A stretch of DNA of 64,000 nt from contig NZ_CP059997.1 of NCBI RefSeq assembly GCF_018736145.1, positions 9,299,501 through 9,363,500 of the forward strand. Direction: 5' to 3'. The translations under genes and the position numbers were made by a program. The DNA comes from Amycolatopsis sp. CA-230715. Its GTDB lineage: Bacteria > Actinomycetota > Actinomycetes > Mycobacteriales > Pseudonocardiaceae. Below, piece after piece: positions 15,583 through 22,935 of the stretch. Position 1 is the first letter of the stretch; the number at the start of each line of letters is the position of its first letter. The notes beneath the pieces are model-generated. The model did no database searches. It was not told the origin of the DNA and worked only from the letters and a program-made list of their open reading frames with translations.

Positions 15583-18117
15583 TCAACGACGTCGCCGACG
15601 CCACCACCGGGCCCCGTCGGCACCTTGAGCGTTCCGCGCCCGGCGAAGGTCTTCGAGGGCGAATTCCTCGTTCCGATCGTCACCGAGATCCCTGAAGATC
15701 TCGGCGGCCTCCTGACACGCCGTGACGGCTTCGTCGAACCTGCCCGCCTCGCGAAGGGCCATCCCGAGACCGTGCAGTGCCGCGGCTTCGCGGAAGCGTC
15801 CACCCAGTTCATGGGAAATCCGGGCGGCGGCTCGGTGCGCGGTGACGGCTTCCTCGGCATCGCCCAGCTGGCGCAGCGCGATGCCGAGGTTCTGCAGCGC
15901 CGAACTTTGACCGTTGAGGTCACCGGCCTCGCGGTAGGCGTCGATGGCGGCACCGTGTGCGGCGGCGGCTTCGTCGAACCGCCGTATCCCACCGAGGGCG
16001 TTACCGAGATTGTTGAGCGCCATCGCTTCGCCGTCGTGGTCGCCGACCTCGCGGGCAAGCCGTGCGGCGTCCTGGTGGGCGGTGATCGCTTCCTCGGTCC
16101 GCTGGACCTCGCGGAGCGAAAGGCCGAGGCTGTTGAGCGCCATCGCTTCGCCGTAGTGATCACCCTCCTCGTGGTAGTACCGTGCCGCACTCCGGTGAGC
16201 GTCGATCGCCTCGTCGAACCTCTGGACCTCGTGCAGGGAAGAGCCGAGGTTGTCGGCCGCGATGGCTTCACCGTGGCGATCCCGCAGATCGCGGTAGATC
16301 CGGACGACATCGGTGTGAATGGTGACGGCCTCGTCCAGCCGTCCCTGCGCGCGCAGGGCCGTGCCCAGGTTTTGCAACGCCATGACCTCGTGAACGCGGT
16401 CGCCGGTCTGCTGGAACATTTCCGCGGCGCCGTGGAGCGCGGTGACGGCCTGATCCGCCAGCTTGTTCCGTAGCAGCGCGGCTCCCAGATTGATCAGCGC
16501 CTTCCCCTCACCGTGGTGGTTGCCGACATCTCGGTAGAACCGGGCGGCGTCGGTGTGGGCCGTGACCGCCTCTTCGATCCGCCCCATTTCTTGCAAAGCG
16601 CTGCCGAGAGCGTTGAGCGCTGTCGCTTCACCATCGCGGTCGGCCAGGGAGCGTGCTGCGTCGACAGCGGCCTCGGACAGGGCGATCCAGTCGTTGAGAT
16701 ACCGCCGTCTGCGCAGGAAGTGCCACATCGCCTGCGGCAGGTCACGCCCGATCGCGGGGTGATCGGCGAGAACGGTGAAAGTCGCGGCGGTCAGGTTGGC
16801 GTACTCGACATCCAGCCAGTTCAGCGCGTGTTCCTGGTCGGGGAACCCGAGCGCCCCTGGCTCTTCGACCCGAGGGTCCAGGTGCGCGTTGGCCGCCCCG
16901 GTGGTGGTGAGGTAGTACCCCAGCAGCCGCGCCAAGGCCTGCTCACGCCGGTCCGGTTCGGCGTGAAGTTCACCGTGGCGGGCCGAGTGCAGGCGGAGAA
17001 GGTCGTGCAACCGCCACCGGTCGTAGCCGGTGCCGGGTTCGATCAAATGGGCTTGGGCTAACGCTTCCAGGCCACGACGAGCGTCAGCTTCCGCCAGGCC
17101 CGCGAGGGATGCCGCCGCCGAGCTGGAAAAGTCGGGGCCCGGGTTCAGCGACAGCAACCGGAACAAACGGGCCCGATCACCGACGAGCTGGTGGTAGGAC
17201 GAGTCGAAGACGGCGTGGACCGCTCGGTCGGCGAAGGTCATCCCGTCCAGCCGGGACGCAACATCACCGAGGTCGGTCGTCATCGCGGCCAGGGGCTTGG
17301 CGGGGTTGGCGGCCAGCTGAGCGGCGACGATCCGCAAGGCCAGTGGCAGGCCCGCGCACAGCTCGGCCAAGCGCGCGGCGTCACCGGGGTGGTCGTGGAC
17401 GCGTGAGTCGGCGGGATCGCGCAGCAGCAACGCCTTGTCGAGCAGATCGGCGCCGAGGTCGACGGGGAGGGTGTCGAGGTTGAGCAGCCGGGCGTCCAGG
17501 TCGGCCAGTACGTGACGTGAGGTCACGATCGCCGCGCAGCTCCCGTCGGAAGGCAGCAGCGGCACCGCCTGCCCGCTGGTGGAGACGTTGTCGATCACCA
17601 GGAGCACGCGTCGTCCCTTCGCCGCGTAGGTCGCCAGCACCGACCGCAGCAGCCGAGACCGGTCCTGCACGTCGGCGGGGATGTGCTCGCCGGGCACACC
17701 GACAGCGCGCAGGAAGCTTTCCAGCGCGTGGCCGGGTCCATGACGAAGCCCGGGATCGGTTTCGTAACCGCGCATGTCGGTGAACAAGACCCCGCCGGGG
17801 AACCAACCTCGGTCGAGGGCGGTGCGCGCGGCTTGGAGCGCCAGTTCCGTCTTGCCGATCCCGCCCATCCCGCCCACCGCGGCCGTGACCAGGGTCGGCA
17901 CGGGCCCCTCCGCGGTCTCGCTCGGGGTGAGGGTGTCCAGCAGTGCGGCCAGATCGGAGTCACGACCGGTGAAGCTCGGTGTCGCGGGCGGAAGGCCGGT
18001 CATCGCGGGGATGATCCGGGGCGGCAGTACGACCGTGATGTCGCGCCCCTGGATAACGGTGCTGAAGAAGACGTCGCCCGTGACGGTATTGCGGATCTCG
18101 TCGTTCATCGGCGTCAT
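15583..18117 (-). CDS. STAND ATPase: NB-ARC with eight TPR repeats
   Basis: The protein has 844 residues. A short N-terminal segment (TVTGDVFFSTVIQGRDITVV) matches the VxGxVxGxVVQ-type leader common in actinobacterial NB-ARC proteins. An NB-ARC P-loop ATPase follows, with Walker A GGMGGIGKTEL (82-92), Walker B VLLVIDN, and a GLPLALRI motif. Residues 496-815 are eight tandem TPR units of exactly 40 residues. The protein ends in an Arg-rich tail. STAND proteins switch on ligand binding to nucleotide-driven oligomerisation; many act in signalling or anti-phage defence, but no effector domain is visible here. It is convergent with the membrane protein gene, and upstream it diverges from the GH88 gene. 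Confidence 0.9.
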   Translation of the reverse strand: MTPMNDEIRNTVTGDVFFSTVIQGRDITVVLPPRIIPAMTGLPPATPSFTGRDSDLAALLDTLTPSETAEGPVPTLVTAAVGGMGGIGKTELALQAARTALDRGWFPGGVLFTDMRGYETDPGLRHGPGHALESFLRAVGVPGEHIPADVQDRSRLLRSVLATYAAKGRRVLLVIDNVSTSGQAVPLLPSDGSCAAIVTSRHVLADLDARLLNLDTLPVDLGADLLDKALLLRDPADSRVHDHPGDAARLAELCAGLPLALRIVAAQLAANPAKPLAAMTTDLGDVASRLDGMTFADRAVHAVFDSSYHQLVGDRARLFRLLSLNPGPDFSSSAAASLAGLAEADARRGLEALAQAHLIEPGTGYDRWRLHDLLRLHSARHGELHAEPDRREQALARLLGYYLTTTGAANAHLDPRVEEPGALGFPDQEHALNWLDVEYANLTAATFTVLADHPAIGRDLPQAMWHFLRRRRYLNDWIALSEAAVDAARSLADRDGEATALNALGSALQEMGRIEEAVTAHTDAARFYRDVGNHHGEGKALINLGAALLRNKLADQAVTALHGAAEMFQQTGDRVHEVMALQNLGTALRAQGRLDEAVTIHTDVVRIYRDLRDRHGEAIAADNLGSSLHEVQRFDEAIDAHRSAARYYHEEGDHYGEAMALNSLGLSLREVQRTEEAITAHQDAARLAREVGDHDGEAMALNNLGNALGGIRRFDEAAAAHGAAIDAYREAGDLNGQSSALQNLGIALRQLGDAEEAVTAHRAAARISHELGGRFREAAALHGLGMALREAGRFDEAVTACQEAAEIFRDLGDDRNEEFALEDLRRARNAQGADGARWWRRRRR
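15673..16632 (-). repeat. Eight tandem 120-bp units encoding TPRs
   Basis: The DNA encoding residues 496-815 of the STAND protein consists of eight in-frame 120-bp units. Each unit has the pattern G-E-x-x-A-L-x-N-L-G-x-A-L-x-x-x-x-R-x-x, then EA(V/I)xAHxxAA. No unit has an insertion or deletion, so the period is kept exactly at 40 codons. Units are diverged but clearly related, consistent with duplication and selection on the solenoid. Confidence 0.85.
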
Positions 18118-18240
18118 TCCTGTCCGGACGGCATCCGGTTGTCGCGCGCTGACAGCCTAGCGGAGACCGCGGTTTCGCTCGTTTCCACCGGGGGTCGGCG
18201 GACCGGTCACCGGGACATCTGTTTCACCAGCGTGAATCCG

Positions 18241-18267
18241 CGAAACCGTGGTGTAGAAACGGTTTCG
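18241..18267. promoter_or_regulatory. LacI-type operator upstream of GH88 gene
   Basis: GAAACGGTTTC (18256-18266) is an odd-length palindrome of the GAAAC/GTTTC type recognised by many LacI/GalR-family sugar repressors. A longer dyad also exists: CGAAACCG (18241-18248) and CGGTTTCG (18260-18267). The site ends 18 bp before the GTG of the GH88 gene, where binding would block transcription or initiation. No LacI-family gene is in the window, so the regulator would act from elsewhere. Confidence 0.5.
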
Positions 18268-18284
18268 TTGACCTTCGACCTCGG

Positions 18285-19493
18285 GTGGCGGCTGTGGAGC
18301 TTTCTCGACGTGCAATGCTGGGGACGACAGCGGGGGCCGCGGCCGCGTTCACGGTCGCGGGGCCCGGTTCGGCGGCAGCGGCGGAACCACCGGGCTTCGA
18401 AGCCACCGCCCAGTACGCGATCGCCAAGCTGCGGGCCGTCGCGCCGACGATCACCGCGTTCCCGGTCGGCACGAAGTTCGAGAAGTGGACGTACTCCACC
18501 GACGGCGACTGGGTCGGCGGGTTCTGGCCGGGATCCCTGCTGCTGGCGTGGCTCTACAGCGGCGACGAGCGGTTCAAGGACTACGGCTTGGACTCGGCCC
18601 GCAAGCTCGCGCCGCGCCAGCACGACACCGGGACCCACGACCTCGGCTTCCTGTTCACCCCGTCCTGGATCACCGCGTGGCGGCTGACCGGCGACCCGTT
18701 CTGGCGCGACGGCGCGCTGCGCGCCGCGGAGTCGCTCACCAAGCGGTACAACGCGAACGGCCGCTTCATCCGGGCGTGGGGCGCGCTCGACAGCCCGAAG
18801 AACGCGGGCCGGGTCATCATGGACACGATGATGAACCTGGACCTGCTGACCTTCGCGGCGCAGCAGACCGGTAACCGCGGGTACCTCGACATCGCCGTCG
18901 CGCACGCGTCGACCACTCAGCAGCACGTGGTCCGCCCCGACGGCTCCACCCCGCACGTGTTCGACTTCGACCCCGCCACCGGTGCGCCGATCGGGCCGAA
19001 CACCGTGCAGGGCTACAGCCCCACGTCGTGCTGGTCGCGCGGGCAGGCGTGGGGGATCTACGGGTTCACCACGATGCACCGGCGCACCGGCGATCCCGGT
19101 TTCCTCGCCACCGCAAGGAAACTGGCCGATTTCGCGCTGTCCGCGCTCACCGCCGACCAGGTGCCGGTGTGGGACTACCGCGCGCCGCAGGCACCGGACG
19201 ACGTCAAGGACGCGTCCGCGGGCGTGATCATGGCCTGCGGACTGCTCGACCTCGCGAAGGCCACCCGCCAGCCGCGGTACGCCGAGCGCGCGCGGCGCAT
19301 CGTCGACGCGGTGTCCCGCACCTGCCTGACCACCCGATCGACGCGGGCCGAGGCCGTCGTCGCGCGGTGCACCCGCAACAGGCCGAGCGAGGACGGTGTC
19401 GAGATCTCGCTCCCCTACGCCGATTACTACCTGCTCGAAGCCCTGATGCGGATCCTGCGCCCGCGCGAGATCGCCAAGGCGCTCGACCTGTGA
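18285..19493 (+). CDS. Secreted GH88-type unsaturated glucuronyl/galacturonyl hydrolase
   Basis: The protein has 402 residues. It starts with a twin-arginine signal: SRRAMLGTTAGAAAAF and an Ala-rich cleavage region ending near SAAAAEP. The mature part has (alpha/alpha)6-barrel landmarks of the GH88 family: GFWPGSLLLAWLY, RVIMDTMMNLDLL, SCWSRGQAWGIYG and DASAGVIMACGLLDL. GH88 enzymes remove unsaturated uronic acids from oligosaccharides released by polysaccharide lyases. The Tat signal means export of a folded protein. The GTG start places RR at residues 8-9, typical for Tat. Related barrel families (GH105) have similar motifs, so substrate is uncertain. A LacI-type operator sits just upstream. 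Confidence 0.82.
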   Translation: MAAVELSRRAMLGTTAGAAAAFTVAGPGSAAAAEPPGFEATAQYAIAKLRAVAPTITAFPVGTKFEKWTYSTDGDWVGGFWPGSLLLAWLYSGDERFKDYGLDSARKLAPRQHDTGTHDLGFLFTPSWITAWRLTGDPFWRDGALRAAESLTKRYNANGRFIRAWGALDSPKNAGRVIMDTMMNLDLLTFAAQQTGNRGYLDIAVAHASTTQQHVVRPDGSTPHVFDFDPATGAPIGPNTVQGYSPTSCWSRGQAWGIYGFTTMHRRTGDPGFLATARKLADFALSALTADQVPVWDYRAPQAPDDVKDASAGVIMACGLLDLAKATRQPRYAERARRIVDAVSRTCLTTRSTRAEAVVARCTRNRPSEDGVEISLPYADYYLLEALMRILRPREIAKALDL

Positions 19494-19494
19494 C

Positions 19495-19530
19495 CGCTTG
19501 TCGGCCCCACCGCGGTGGGGCCGACAAGCG
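19495..19530. terminator. Perfect 36-bp palindromic terminator
   Basis: The 36 bp form a perfect palindrome; one arm is CGCTTGTCGGCCCCACCG. As RNA it folds into a stem of 16 bp with a 4-nt loop. It begins 2 bp after the GH88 stop and ends 7 bp before the convergent ABM gene's stop, so it should terminate both transcripts. Confidence 0.9.
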
Positions 19531-19536
19531 AGCTTC

Positions 19537-19863
19537 TCATTCCTTGACGGCCAGCTCGCCGAGTTCGGCCCACCCGTCCTGATCGACAGTCGTGCTGACG
19601 ATGCGCGGGGTCTCGACCAGGTACGGCGGGAGTTCGGCCTGCGCGGTCTTGAAGTGGTCCGAGCCGACGTGGGCGGCGCCCGCCTCGCCGTCGCGGAAGG
19701 CCTCGACCAGAACGTACTCGTTCGGGTCGTCGAGGCTGCGCGACCAGTCGTACCAGAGGCAGCCCGGCTCGGCGCGGGTCGACTCGGTGAACGCGCGCGA
19801 GATCTCGGGCCAGTTCTCCGCGTGCTCCGGCTTCACCCGGAACTTGGCGGTGATGAAGATCAT
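19537..19863 (-). CDS. ABM-family monooxygenase-like protein (putative quinol monooxygenase)
   Basis: A 108-residue single-domain protein beginning MIFITAKFRVKPEHAENW, with the central EPGCLWYDWSRSLDDPNEYVL strand pattern and the HVGSDHFKTA helix of the ferredoxin-like ABM fold. Small dimeric members (YgiN-like) oxidise quinols or aromatic metabolites without a cofactor; many are uncharacterised. The ATG has an AAGGAGAG site 6 nt upstream. It lies downstream of the alcohol dehydrogenase gene on the same strand, 109 bp away, and could be the last gene of that transcript. Confidence 0.85.
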   Translation of the reverse strand: MIFITAKFRVKPEHAENWPEISRAFTESTRAEPGCLWYDWSRSLDDPNEYVLVEAFRDGEAGAAHVGSDHFKTAQAELPPYLVETPRIVSTTVDQDGWAELGELAVKE

Positions 19864-19972
19864 TTGCTCTCCTTGTCCTGTGTTCGGCTTCCGTGCGCAC
19901 GGGCTCCGGCCGCAGGGTATCCGGGTCGGCCGCGCGCAGCCCCACGACGACCTCGACGAGCCGGACGACGCC

Positions 19973-20998
19973 TCACGGGACGAGGATCGCCCGGCCGCGG
20001 ATGCGCCCCGCGTCCAGGTCGTCGATGGCGTCCTGGAACGACTCCAGCGGGTACCGCGCGGTGTGCAGCCGCACGCGGTCCTGCGCGGCCAGCACCATCA
20101 GCTCGCACAGATCGGTGTAGGACCCCACGAGGTTGCCGACGAAGTTGATCTCCGCCGAGATCACGTCGATCGTCGGGACGTCGATGTTCTCGCCGTACCC
20201 GACGACGTGGTAATCCCCCGCGCGCCGCAGCATCGCGACGCCGTCACGGGTCGCGCCGCCCTCGCCGACGAAGTCGATCACGGTTTCCGCGCCATGGCCG
20301 CCGGTCAGCTCGCCGACGGCGGCCACCTGCCCGCCGTCCGCCACCACGCCGTGGTCCGCGCCGATCGACACCGCCAGCTCGACCGCGTCCGGGTTGCGGT
20401 CCACCACGATCAGCTCGGCCGCGGTGATCGCCTTGAGCACCTGGATCCCGATGTGCCCCAGCCCGCCCGCGCCGATGACCACGCACCGGTCGCCGGGACG
20501 CAGCCGCCGGGCCGCCTTCGCGGCCGCGTGGTACGCCGTGAGCCCGGCGTCGGCGAGTGCCGCGACATCAGCGGGTTCCAGCGAATCGTCGAGCTTGACC
20601 ACGCTGCGCGCGGAGGTCTTCAGGTACTCCGCGTAACCACCCGCGGTGTCTATCCCGGGAAACTGGCTCGCTTCGCAGTGCACGTCGTCGCCCGCGCGAC
20701 AGGCCCGGCACAGCCCGCACGTGACGAGCGGGTGCACGATCACCTTGTCGCCCTCGGTGACGTTGGTCACCGCGCTGCCGACCGCGTGCACCCAGCCCGC
20801 GTTCTCGTGGCCGATCGTGTAGGGCAGCGCGACACCGGACTTCTCGGCCCACTGGCCTTCGAGGATGTGGATGTCGGTGCGGCACACGCCGGCACCGCCG
20901 ATCCGGACGATCACGTCGTACGGACCGGTGACGGCGGGCTCGGCCACCTCGGCCAGCTTCAGCCGTTCGCCGTAGCCGACGACCTGGACTGCCTTCAC
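19973..20998 (-). CDS. Zinc-dependent alcohol dehydrogenase
   Basis: 341 residues of the medium-chain dehydrogenase family. Catalytic-zinc ligands are in GVCRTDIH and GHENAG; the structural zinc site is the four-Cys loop CGLCRACRAGDDVHC. The Rossmann motif is GAGGLGHIG followed by VVDRNPD, suggesting NAD(H). The GTG start overlaps the upstream DUF59 gene's stop (GTGA). In propane/phenol-type monooxygenase loci a similar enzyme oxidises the alcohol formed by the monooxygenase. Here it is third in an amidohydrolase-DUF59-ADH operon with no monooxygenase, so the native alcohol is unknown. Confidence 0.88.
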   Translation of the reverse strand: MKAVQVVGYGERLKLAEVAEPAVTGPYDVIVRIGGAGVCRTDIHILEGQWAEKSGVALPYTIGHENAGWVHAVGSAVTNVTEGDKVIVHPLVTCGLCRACRAGDDVHCEASQFPGIDTAGGYAEYLKTSARSVVKLDDSLEPADVAALADAGLTAYHAAAKAARRLRPGDRCVVIGAGGLGHIGIQVLKAITAAELIVVDRNPDAVELAVSIGADHGVVADGGQVAAVGELTGGHGAETVIDFVGEGGATRDGVAMLRRAGDYHVVGYGENIDVPTIDVISAEINFVGNLVGSYTDLCELMVLAAQDRVRLHTARYPLESFQDAIDDLDAGRIRGRAILVP

Positions 20999-21732
20999 GA
21001 TGCTCGTGCCTCCTCGGACGATGGGGACGGGTCCCGCGGCGCCTGGTCCGCCGCGGAATCGGGGTAACGGGTGCGGAGCAGGCCGCGGCAGAAGTGCGCG
21101 TTGCCGTCGATCGAAATCCGGATCGCGCGGGCGAACCGCAGCCGCACCGGCACTTCCTCGCGCGGATACGGCTCGCCGTTGTCGTCGACGAGCACGGGTT
21201 CGTCCGGTGCGGTGCTCAGGCCGAGCGCTTCCCGGCGGCGAAGCAGCGCGCTCGTGGTGCGGCCGTCGGGAAGGTCTTTCAGCGCGACGTCGTGCAGTTG
21301 CTCCTCGGCGAGGTCCTCGTCAGCGCGCAGCAAAGCCGTGAGTGCGCGTTCCATGGCCGCCGTGTGCGCCTTGCGGCGGAAGGTGAGCCGAAGCTCGTCG
21401 AGGTCCTTTTCCGCCTCGCTGCCGAACGTGCCGCGGTACCCGGCGTCGGCGGCGAGGCCGCGATTGATACGGTCGGAGTCGTGGTGATCGTCGAGCCGGA
21501 CCACCACGCGCTCCGCACCAGGCAGCTCGCCGAGGACGTCCTTCGCGTCGGACGCCATCAGGTACGCGAAGTTGGGCGAGCAGAACGAGGTCGGCAGTCG
21601 CAAGTGGACGGTCAGCTCACCACCGCTGGCCTCGATGGACCGCACGAACCCGAGATCGGTGATCGGCTCGTCCAGTTCCGGATCGTAGACGGTGTCGAGC
21701 GCCCTGCGGGCGAGCTGGTCGAGGGCGGGCAT
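20995..21732 (-). CDS. DUF59 (SufT/MIP18-like) metal-cluster assembly protein
   Basis: 245 residues. The N-terminal about 90 residues are a DUF59 domain: DTVYDPELDEPITDLGFV and LPTSFCSPNFAYLM, with the conserved Cys of Fe-S assembly factors. The C-terminal extension (FRRKAHTAAMERALTALL and beyond) is the form found next to binuclear-iron alkane/phenol monooxygenases. DUF59 proteins help insert Fe-S or other iron centres. The ATG overlaps the amidohydrolase stop (ATGA) and its own stop overlaps the ADH start, so the three genes are coupled. Its presence implies an iron-dependent client enzyme encoded elsewhere. Confidence 0.8.
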   Translation of the reverse strand: MPALDQLARRALDTVYDPELDEPITDLGFVRSIEASGGELTVHLRLPTSFCSPNFAYLMASDAKDVLGELPGAERVVVRLDDHHDSDRINRGLAADAGYRGTFGSEAEKDLDELRLTFRRKAHTAAMERALTALLRADEDLAEEQLHDVALKDLPDGRTTSALLRRREALGLSTAPDEPVLVDDNGEPYPREEVPVRLRFARAIRISIDGNAHFCRGLLRTRYPDSAADQAPRDPSPSSEEARAS

Positions 21733-22757
21733 CAGGCGACCGCCACGGCTTCGGTTTCCGCCCGCGCGGGCGGAAACCGCACCTGCAACCCGGCAGGCAC
21801 TTCGATGTCGTACATCGCGGCCGCGTTGAGCCCGAGGATCTTCTTCTTGACCTCGGTGGTGAGCGGCGCGTACTCCGTCATGTCCTCGGGGATCTGGAAG
21901 TCGACGAACTGCTCCACCAGCCATTTCGGCGTCCAGATCGCGTAGTCGCTGGAGAACTGGATCCGGTTCTCGTCGAGCCAGTACAGCAGTTCGCCGATGA
22001 TCTGCGCGAAGTAGCGGGGTCGCGTGTGGATGAACGGCATGGCCACCGCGAGCCCGGCGTGCACGTTGGGCTCCTGCGTCGCGATCCAGCAGAAGTCCTC
22101 CAGCCGAGGCAGGCCGCAGTGCTCGATCACGAAGTTCAGCTCGGTGAAATCGGTGGCCACCTTGTCCACGTCGGCGACGTCGAACGCGTCGCGGTCGAGC
22201 GGCCGGATCGTCGGTCCTTTGTGGATGTGGATGTTCTTGATGCCCAGTTCCTGAGCGGCCTCCAGGTACCGGTAGCTCCACTTGTCGTCGAGCTTCCAGC
22301 CGCGCGAGTCGCCGAACCACTCGGCGGTGTAGAGCTTGGCGCCCTTGAGGCCGAACCGCTTCGCGTCCTCGCGCAGCTGCTTCAGGCCGTCTTCGCCGAA
22401 CCGCGGGTCCCAGCAGTGGTTGTAGGTGAGCTTGTCCGGGTGCTCCCGCGCCAGCGCGAAGGCCTCTTCGGTCTGGCCGAAACCGTTGCGGTAGAAGGCG
22501 GGCAGCGCGGCGGGCTGGAAGATCGCGTGGTCGACGTAACCGTCGGTGAACAGATCCTTCAGCAACCGCTCGCCGCCCTGGTAGAGGTAGTCCTCGTACG
22601 GCCACACCTCGGACTCGGGGCTGAGGTTGCGGTGGTAGTCGTAGAAGCAGTCGATGAACTGCTTGCCGTGGATGTTGCGCTGGTTCTCCGGGCGGGCGTC
22701 CCACAGCGCCACGTGGGCGTCCAGGATGAAGTAGCTCTCGCCGTCCTTGGTGTACAT
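21732..22757 (-). CDS. Amidohydrolase-family TIM-barrel protein (monooxygenase-associated type)
   Basis: 341 residues, with a GGAGGAAA ribosome site upstream of the ATG at 22757. Motifs include HVALWD near the N-terminus, YNHCWDPRFGEDGLKQL, IKNIHIHKGPTI, VIEHCGLPRLEDFC and FSSDYAIWTP, with His and Asp at the positions used for metal binding in amidohydrolase_2 proteins. From memory this is closely similar to the amidohydrolase that accompanies mycobacterial and rhodococcal propane/phenol monooxygenase genes (mim/prm loci), where it is thought to help form active monooxygenase. It is first in the operon and divergent from a GAF/AAA activator, with a dyad site between them. No hydrolytic substrate is known. 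Confidence 0.82.
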   Translation of the reverse strand: MYTKDGESYFILDAHVALWDARPENQRNIHGKQFIDCFYDYHRNLSPESEVWPYEDYLYQGGERLLKDLFTDGYVDHAIFQPAALPAFYRNGFGQTEEAFALAREHPDKLTYNHCWDPRFGEDGLKQLREDAKRFGLKGAKLYTAEWFGDSRGWKLDDKWSYRYLEAAQELGIKNIHIHKGPTIRPLDRDAFDVADVDKVATDFTELNFVIEHCGLPRLEDFCWIATQEPNVHAGLAVAMPFIHTRPRYFAQIIGELLYWLDENRIQFSSDYAIWTPKWLVEQFVDFQIPEDMTEYAPLTTEVKKKILGLNAAAMYDIEVPAGLQVRFPPARAETEAVAVA

Positions 22758-22835
22758 CGGTTTCCTCCGCATTCGTGACCGCATCGGCACGTCCTGCCCG
22801 GACGGTAGGGGCGTCGACGCAGGTCAGGGAGGTCG

Positions 22836-22860
22836 CCGGTGTCTCGATTTGAGACACCGG
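22836..22860. promoter_or_regulatory. Dyad activator site in the divergent promoter region
   Basis: CCGGTGTCTC (22836-22845) and GAGACACCGG (22851-22860) form a perfect 10-bp inverted repeat with a 5-nt spacer. It lies between the amidohydrolase operon (start 22757) and the GAF/AAA/Fis regulator (start 22936). A TGTCTC-N5-GAGACA core is a plausible binding site for the regulator's Fis-type helix-turn-helix. Confidence 0.6.
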
Positions 22861-22935
22861 GCGCACCCGCGGGTTAGCATCGAGGACCTAGCCTTGCCGA
22901 GTCGGACGCAGCGCGGCGTCTCACGGGAGGTCGAA

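Noticed and set aside
15673..16632. Regular about 120-bp repeats considered as a CRISPR-like or satellite array
   Set aside because: The units are in frame, lack identical direct repeats with spacers, and encode TPRs.
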